Shown here: positions 6,120 to 10,141 of the stretch, in pieces
Layout of the letters: each line of letters begins with the position of its first letter
Position numbering within the stretch: the stretch's first letter is position 1
Assembly (NCBI GenBank): GCA_016930895.1
Contig: JAFGFV010000428.1
Span: 1-10,141 of the forward strand
Origin: Spirochaetales bacterium
GTDB lineage: Bacteria > Spirochaetota > Spirochaetia > SZUA-6 > DRHE01
Length of the DNA: 10,141 nt
Reading direction: 5' to 3'
Notes under the pieces: model-generated
The model's database searches: none
What the model was told of the DNA's origin: nothing
The model's input: only the letters and a program-made list of their open reading frames with translations
Made by a program: the position numbers and the translations under genes

Positions 6120-6959
6120 ATGGACGAGGACCGGATTCGGAGAATGAATGAGGAGCTGGCGGAATCTCAGGTGCCGGTTCAGGACCGCTGCTTCCAGGCC
6201 TGGAGAGGGCTCGCTGAGCAGGGAGCCCAAGTCGAACATGAGGTCGTTGCGGAGTGGTATCGCCGCGAATACGGCGCCAAGTCCGTTCCGGTGTTTGACG
6301 TGGGGCACGTGCCCATCCTGCTGAGCGGAGACGTGTTCTCGCTCCGCGTTCCGCTGGTACACGGGAGGATTGGGCTGGACGCGGTGCAATACATCGAGGG
6401 GCTAACCGAGCAGAAACGTCGATCTTTGACAGAGGGGAAAGTACGAGAGATCCTTCGCTGCTTTGAGGATGCATGCGCGCTTCTCTATCAGATCGAGGAC
6501 CTGAGGGGTTGGATGGATCCACCGGGTAATTTCGTCACGCTCAGCTCGGATGCCCGCACCATGATCGAGGTTGCCCTGATGGACCTCCGTGCCGCCATGG
6601 GAATTCTGGAGGATGCTGTTCCACCGCTGCATCTGGTGTGCTGGCAATCGCAGCAGCACGCCGAGAAGATGCTGAAGGGCTTCCTGATCACCAAGGGCCG
6701 GACTCCTGATGATCTTCGGAAGCGGTTCTCCCACCGGATCGCGGATCTCCACGCAGAATGTCAGGCGCGCTCAGCTCGGTTTGCTGAAGTTGCGCCCGAC
6801 ATCGTCCTCCTGGCGAAGGTGCATCCCGACGTTCGCTACACGACCATCGACGATAGGCGGACGGGCGTGGAGACATTCTGGTCCGCCATGAGGGTCGGCG
6901 GTCTCTGCGCGTGCGAGATCTCAGGGCAGCAACGACGGTACAAGGGTCGCATACCCTGA
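6120..6959 (+). CDS. HEPN-domain protein with an unidentified N-terminal region
   Basis: The protein has 279 residues. The part around residues 160-225 resembles a HEPN domain: CWQSQQHAEKMLKGFLITKG (from C174), then a His-containing helix start (R200-K-R-F-S-H205) and RIADLHAEC. HEPN domains form helical dimers. Many are RNA-cutting toxins or partners of nucleotidyltransferases, and they are frequent in defence islands. R200-x4-H205 formally fits the R-x4-6-H ribonuclease motif, but in this HEPN subgroup the histidine often sits in a non-catalytic position, so activity is uncertain. Residues 1-150 contain a mixed stretch (VPVFDVGHVPILLSGDVFSLRVPL) that I do not recognise. GAAGGGG lies just before the ATG, supporting this start. 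It follows the membrane protein by one base and precedes the next gene by 38 bases. No nucleotidyltransferase partner gene is seen. Confidence 0.75.
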   Translation: MDEDRIRRMNEELAESQVPVQDRCFQAWRGLAEQGAQVEHEVVAEWYRREYGAKSVPVFDVGHVPILLSGDVFSLRVPLVHGRIGLDAVQYIEGLTEQKRRSLTEGKVREILRCFEDACALLYQIEDLRGWMDPPGNFVTLSSDARTMIEVALMDLRAAMGILEDAVPPLHLVCWQSQQHAEKMLKGFLITKGRTPDDLRKRFSHRIADLHAECQARSARFAEVAPDIVLLAKVHPDVRYTTIDDRRTGVETFWSAMRVGGLCACEISGQQRRYKGRIP

Positions 6960-6997
6960 CGAGCAGATTGGCGGAGTATTGTCTGGAGGTCTTTCCG

Positions 6998-7693
6998 ATG
7001 ACGAAGCCCACCGCGGATGGCGAGCCGGGTGCCCGGCATCATCTGATGACATCTCTGAAGGCCATGGCTGCCTCTCTTCCTGTTGCGGCGACTGTTGTCA
7101 GCCTCATCGAGGATCATGTGCTACGGGCGAGGACTGAGGCATGCCGTCGCACGATGTCGGTACTTGCGAGTCGCCTCCGCGTGTTCCAACACCGTCTCGA
7201 CGCGGAGACCGTCAACCGAGATGAGTTCTCTGATCTCTTCCAGGCGAGCATGATGGCAGCAACCAGGAGCAGTCAGGAGGAGAAGCACCTTGCTGCGGCG
7301 AACTTGATCGCGAATGTCCTCTTGAAGGAGGGTGATCCCGCGAAGTCCAGCTTTGATGAACTGGAGCATTGTGCGCACGCGCTGGAAGCACTTTCCGTCG
7401 CAGCAATCCGCATTCTGGGGGAGATCTACCGTGAGTGGAAGGCCGGGCGGCTGGGCCACCGCGCGGAGTCGGACCCGACTTTTGCTTTTGACACCATTCT
7501 CCGACTGCATCCCGATCAGGACTTCAACCTGTTGATGGGCTTGGTCCGGGAGCTGGATTCCGCGCATCTCCTTCACGTGAAGGGGACCGGGGGCCTCATC
7601 ACGACGGCGCACTTTGGAAACTACCCCATGATCCTCACCGGCCTGGGTATGCGATTTGTCGAGAGACTCTTGCAGCCGAACGACGAGGGCTGA
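6998..7693 (+). CDS. Uncharacterised helical protein in the HEPN cluster
   Basis: The protein has 231 residues. It starts with a short polar tail, then a hydrophobic segment (AMAASLPVAATVVSLIEDHV, about 22-41) that could be a membrane-associated or buried helix. A helical region follows with the pattern AxxRRTMSVLASRLRVFQHRL, an acidic DEFSDLFQASM, and SSQEEKHLAAANLIANVLL. This arrangement (basic helix, acidic helix, then EEK and a residue-poor loop before an AN helix) is familiar from small uncharacterised proteins near mobile or defence genes, but I know of no assigned activity. The C-terminus (LVRELDSAHLLHVKGTGGLIT) has a Gly turn. TGGAGG lies seven bases before the ATG, fixing the start. 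It is probably in one operon with the HEPN gene. It converges with the minus-strand gene at 7773; no clear terminator is visible in the 79 bases between them. Confidence 0.75.
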   Translation: MTKPTADGEPGARHHLMTSLKAMAASLPVAATVVSLIEDHVLRARTEACRRTMSVLASRLRVFQHRLDAETVNRDEFSDLFQASMMAATRSSQEEKHLAAANLIANVLLKEGDPAKSSFDELEHCAHALEALSVAAIRILGEIYREWKAGRLGHRAESDPTFAFDTILRLHPDQDFNLLMGLVRELDSAHLLHVKGTGGLITTAHFGNYPMILTGLGMRFVERLLQPNDEG

Positions 7694-7772
7694 TGCGGTG
7701 AGCGCAGCAGGCGTTTCCCTTGTCCAGCGGGAGCCGAACCGATCCTGCATCAACGTCAAGCAAGATCGTCGG

Positions 7773-8192
7773 CTAACTGCGGTCGTCGTTCCATCCCAGC
7801 CACAGCTCGTAGCCGCACCTCGCGACGGTCGTCCGAAGCTCGGCGGTAGTCGTGAGCCCCACATTCCTGACTGCCAGGAACTGTTCCGGGCTGCTTCGGA
7901 GTAGATCGCCGAGCGAGTGGAGGCCGATACTGTCGAATGCGCACCGAGCACGCATGCTGAAGGGCAATTCGACCAGTAGGGTATCCTCGTTGGCGTTTAT
8001 GGGCACGGTGTCAGTGTCAGTCGCGACCCAGGCTTGCCACTCGCCGCACCACCAGTTGTCGTCAACGATGGGCTGCTTGTTGCCGGAGGCGCTGGGCGGG
8101 AAGCGCCGACAGATCCGGTATCCAAGGCCGTCCTCGATGGAGAATCGGCAAGTTCTGCATGACTCGCTCGATGATCCGCTTGGGTGAGGCAT
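7773..8192 (-). CDS. Four-cysteine plus RNA polymerase alpha-CTD-like protein
   Basis: The protein has 139 residues in two parts. Residues 12-52 have a CxxC...C...WWCGEW pattern (C12, C15, C28, C49), likely a small metal site. Residues about 73-134 resemble the C-terminal domain of RNA polymerase alpha (LPFSMRARCAF, IGLHSLGDLLRSSPEQFL, VRNVGLTTTAELRTTVARCG). Aligned by eye to E. coli alpha, DNA-contact residues R265, N294 and G296 are kept (R81, N110, G112), while N268, K298 and S299 are C84, T114 and T115. This helix-hairpin-helix fold binds UP-element DNA and activators. A free copy could bind DNA, other proteins or polymerase. ATG at 8192 follows AAGGGACGAGG closely. It lies downstream of the gene ending at 8259 on the same strand, 66 bases apart. 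Confidence 0.8.
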   Translation of the reverse strand: MPHPSGSSSESCRTCRFSIEDGLGYRICRRFPPSASGNKQPIVDDNWWCGEWQAWVATDTDTVPINANEDTLLVELPFSMRARCAFDSIGLHSLGDLLRSSPEQFLAVRNVGLTTTAELRTTVARCGYELWLGWNDDRS

Positions 8193-8258
8193 TTCCTCGT
8201 CCCTTCCAAGATGGGTGGCCGCCTGGGCGAGTGCCCCAGGCCAGATCGGCGGTCCCGA

Positions 8259-8669
8259 TCAAGTGAGGCCTATCAACTCGCGCAGAGTTGCTTTCTCCAT
8301 GTGCTCTCCATGCAACTCTTCCGCGCCGCTGCGGGCGAGCAGCCCGCGGAAGAGCGGGCTGTCGGGGCTCGCGAGCTGGAGGCTCTCGAAGTAGTCGTCG
8401 AAGACGGCCGGGGTGGCGGTGATGCGGTCGGCCTCCTCGTGGCCGGGAAGCCAGAGCCGGAAGGTGCGGAGATCGAAGGCGCGACGCTCCACCCTCGGGG
8501 GCAGCGGGTCCGGGCGCTTCAGCACCGCTGCGAGGTCTTCCCGCGAGTGGGACCCGGGCCGCCAGGGATGGACCGGCGAGGACCAGGAATGGTGCCCCAG
8601 GTGGACAGCGGACGTGGGCACGGGATCCCGCGCGGCGCGGGGTTGTCGGGTTCGGGGAGAGTGCGACAT
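8259..8669 (-). CDS. Unidentified protein divergent from brxA
   Basis: This 136-residue frame is not recognised. The second half is convincingly protein-like, with strong G/C preference at third codon positions (SREDLAAVLKRPDPLPPRVE, RAFDLRTFRLWLPGHEEAD, VFDDYFESLQLASPDSPLF, HMEKATLRELIGLT). The first 45 residues are Pro/His/Arg-rich and doubtful. The ATG at 8669 is the best visible start but has only a weak ribosome site; the frame is open to 8795, overlapping brxA. It may be the C-terminal part of a truncated gene. Its position, ahead of the alpha-CTD-like gene and back to back with brxA, would suit a regulator or accessory gene, but nothing in the sequence shows a function. Confidence 0.45.
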   Translation of the reverse strand: MSHSPRTRQPRAARDPVPTSAVHLGHHSWSSPVHPWRPGSHSREDLAAVLKRPDPLPPRVERRAFDLRTFRLWLPGHEEADRITATPAVFDDYFESLQLASPDSPLFRGLLARSGAEELHGEHMEKATLRELIGLT

Positions 8670-8681
8670 GGGCAACCACTT

Positions 8682-8693
8682 TCGCGATCGCGA
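8682..8693. promoter_or_regulatory. 12-base perfect palindrome in the brxA upstream region
   Basis: TCGCGATCGCGA is self-complementary over all 12 bases. It sits 13 bases before the ATG of the minus-strand gene and 82 bases before brxA, where an operator for divergent control would lie. Short GC-rich palindromes can arise by chance in such DNA, so function is unproven. Confidence 0.3.
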
Positions 8694-8734
8694 GATAAGG
8701 CGTGCGGCTTCCGGGAGGGTCGGCACGGATTTTT

Positions 8735-8756
8735 TCGCCGGCAAGTCGGCCGGCGA
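8735..8756. promoter_or_regulatory. Inverted repeat just before the brxA start
   Basis: Eight-base perfect arms TCGCCGGC and GCCGGCGA flank a six-base spacer, 19 bases before the brxA ATG and next to a possible ribosome site (GAGAAGG, 8754-8760). As RNA it would be a stable hairpin that could mask the ribosome site; as DNA it could be an operator. The six T (8730-8735) lie before rather than after it, so it is not a plus-strand terminator, nor does it fit one on the minus strand. Confidence 0.35.
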
Positions 8757-8775
8757 GAAGGTATGCTGTTCGCCC

Positions 8776-9585
8776 ATGGGCGCGACGCTTGGCACGGAAA
8801 GTCCTCGGCAACGGGCGGTTGCGGACGAAGCCGGTTTGGCCGGTGCCGGCTTTCGGTTGGGCCAGAAAGGGACTCACACCAGCCGGACGATGATGCTCGC
8901 CGAGCTTCGAGCCGTGCTCGGGAGCTGCCGGCCCGACGCCTCCCGCGACGACTACCTCGCGGCGATCCAAGACGACAACTGCCTGGGGAAGCGCACGGCA
9001 GCGACCCGGAAGATGTCCAGCCAGCGGCTTTCCGAGCTGTACGCACTCGATCCCGACGTGCCCTTGTTCCGGGTCCTGCGGCGGTGCTGGTACGCTGACC
9101 GCGACGGACAAGCAATCCTCGCACTGTTGCTGGCGCTCGCCCGCGATCCCTTGCTGCAAGCGAGCGCGCCGCCTGTCCTGCGGATGCAGCCCGGCGAAGA
9201 ACTCGCGCGGCAGCAGTTGACTGACGCGCTCCAAAGGGCGGCAGGCCGCCGGCTGAGCCCCAGCACACTCGACAAGGTTGTCCGGAACGTGGCTTCCTCC
9301 TGGACGCAGGCGGGCCACCTGAGGGGTCGCGGTCGGAAGGTGCGACAGACCGTCACGCCGACAGCCGCATCCACGGCATTCGCGCTCCTCCTCGGCTACC
9401 TCGCTGGCAAGCGTGGAACGGCACTCTTCGAGTCGATCTGGGCGCAGGTGCTCGACGCGCCGGCCGACAAGTTGATGGCCCTTGCCAGGGACGCCCGGCG
9501 CCTGGGCTTCCTCAACATGAGCCAGTTGGGCGGTGTCATCGAGGTCCGTTTCGCGGGGCTCCTGGCCACGGACGAAGGGCGGTAG
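8776..9585 (+). CDS. brxA: BREX system protein BrxA
   Basis: This 269-residue protein matches the BrxA (DUF1819) family of BREX phage-defence systems as I know it. Marked stretches are KGTHTSRTMMLAELRAVL (31-48), AIQDDNCLGKRTAATRKM (63-80), RLSELYALDPDVPLFRVLRR, LALARDPLLQAS, RLSPSTLDKVVRNVASSWTQ with AGHLRGRGRKVR (159-190), ALLLGYLAGKRGTALFESIW, and a C-terminal GGVIEVRFAGLL. BrxA is a small, mainly helical cytoplasmic component with DNA-binding ability reported for characterised members. The ATG at 8776 is used because residues 21-36 (LAGAGFRLGQ...) already look family-like and the frame upstream does not. GAGAAGG lies about 15 bases before it, further than usual. The stop is four bases before brxB, indicating co-translation. 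The BREX subtype cannot be fixed, because types 1, 5 and 6 share brxA-brxB adjacency. Confidence 0.88.
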   Translation: MGATLGTESPRQRAVADEAGLAGAGFRLGQKGTHTSRTMMLAELRAVLGSCRPDASRDDYLAAIQDDNCLGKRTAATRKMSSQRLSELYALDPDVPLFRVLRRCWYADRDGQAILALLLALARDPLLQASAPPVLRMQPGEELARQQLTDALQRAAGRRLSPSTLDKVVRNVASSWTQAGHLRGRGRKVRQTVTPTAASTAFALLLGYLAGKRGTALFESIWAQVLDAPADKLMALARDARRLGFLNMSQLGGVIEVRFAGLLATDEGR

Positions 9586-9589
9586 GTGA

Positions 9590-10141
9590 ATGGGCAGAAT
9601 CGAGGACCTCGCGGCGCGATACCGGCGCCACATCAGTGCGCCGTGGCAGCGCAACCTGGCCGGTGACCAGAAGACCATTTTCGTGGTCTACCCCAAGACG
9701 GACGAGCGGAAGCTACGGGCACGACTGGACCTGTTCGAGATGGCCACGACCGCGACCGGGCACCGGTGGCGCGCGGTGGATCTGACCGACGCCTTCGCGC
9801 GGTGGATGGCGGCGGCCGACTACCGCGACATCTACTTCGAGGAACCGGAAACGCTGGCGATGAAGCTGCGGAGCGACCTCGTGCCGTACGCGGCCGACCG
9901 GTTGAGCGCCATCCTCACGGCGGACGACGTGGACGAAGACACGGTCGTGGCCGTCCAGGGTGTGGCGTGTCTCTTCGGCTTCACTCGTGTGTCGCTGGTG
10001 CTCAGGGAAGTGGTCAAGGACATCCGGGGCCGCTTGGTGGTGTTTTTCCCCGGCGAGTACGAAGACAACAACTACCGACTCTTGGACGCACGGGACGGCT
10101 GGAACTACCTGGCCGTGCCGATCACGCTCCATAACGGGGTA
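9590..10141 (+). CDS. brxB: BREX system protein BrxB, 3' end outside the window
   Basis: The first 184 codons of a BrxB (DUF1788) protein run off the right edge. Family-like stretches are HISAPWQRNLAGDQ (14-27), FVVYPKTDERKLRARLDLFE, ATGHRWRAVDLTDAFARWM, YRDIYFEEPETL, and the diagnostic block RLVVFFPGEYEDNN then YRLLDARDGWNYLAVPIT (148-179). BrxB is a conserved cytoplasmic BREX component; its exact activity is not settled. ATG at 9590 follows a G-rich AGGGCGGTAGG within ten bases and lies four bases after the brxA stop. An overlapping GTG at 9586 is in another frame. Downstream, outside the window, brxC, pglX and pglZ are expected if the operon is intact. Confidence 0.9.
   Translation, partial: MGRIEDLAARYRRHISAPWQRNLAGDQKTIFVVYPKTDERKLRARLDLFEMATTATGHRWRAVDLTDAFARWMAAADYRDIYFEEPETLAMKLRSDLVPYAADRLSAILTADDVDEDTVVAVQGVACLFGFTRVSLVLREVVKDIRGRLVVFFPGEYEDNNYRLLDARDGWNYLAVPITLHNGV

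Noticed and set aside
5525..6121. In-frame upstream extension of the second FGE-type protein
   Set aside because: The lipoprotein signal and GGAGG site fix the start at 5524; the extension is antisense to the membrane protein gene and unlike protein.
8682..8693. HIP1-like GCGATCGC octamer as a sign of cyanobacterial origin
   Set aside because: It occurs once as a notable site here and is easily explained by a GC-rich palindrome; the gene content gives no cyanobacterial signal.
8062..9678. 538-codon open frame on the minus strand
   Set aside because: It is antisense to brxA, Pro/Arg/Gly-rich and has no family-like motifs. It is a shadow of strongly GC-biased coding sequence on the other strand.
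1..10141. CRISPR array
   Set aside because: No regularly spaced repeats of 20-40 bases occur; the only tandem repeat is the two-unit coding repeat at 2538-2615.

Overview
This is GC-rich bacterial DNA, probably from a Gram-negative because it encodes two lipoproteins. The paired formylglycine-generating-enzyme-fold lipoproteins, the small RNA-polymerase-alpha-CTD-like protein and the loose spacing with many decayed frames suggest a planctomycete-like genome. That placement is only an impression; no taxonomic marker gene is present. The layout is that of an accessory region starting at a tRNA gene and running into a phage-defence locus.

Left part (1-2093): a tRNA-Leu(CAA), missing only its first base, with a strong intrinsic terminator, followed by about 2 kb with no intact gene. 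On the minus strand this stretch holds a frame-broken relic of an unidentified protein (547-1317) and a fainter relic (1604-2093).

Middle part (2094-5524): a minus-strand protein with four DnaJ-type CxxCxGxG zinc motifs but no J domain diverges from a plus-strand helix-turn-helix protein. Two tandem paralogous lipoproteins with an FGE-sulfatase (SUMF1) fold follow on the minus strand. They arose by a duplication of about 1 kb that included the upstream region. Their folds are conserved, but their C-terminal pocket residues differ at nearly every position.

Right part (5810-10141): a compact plus-strand cluster encodes a short membrane-anchored coiled-coil protein, a HEPN-domain protein and an uncharacterised helical protein. 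Two minus-strand genes follow, a four-cysteine plus RNA polymerase alpha-CTD-like protein and an unidentified protein. The window then enters a BREX phage-defence operon: a complete brxA and the first 184 codons of brxB, which runs off the edge. Two perfect palindromic sequences lie in the divergent interval before brxA. The HEPN cluster, the alpha-CTD-like protein and BREX together look like a defence island, possibly anchored at the tRNA. The link between the HEPN cluster and BREX is inference from proximity only.
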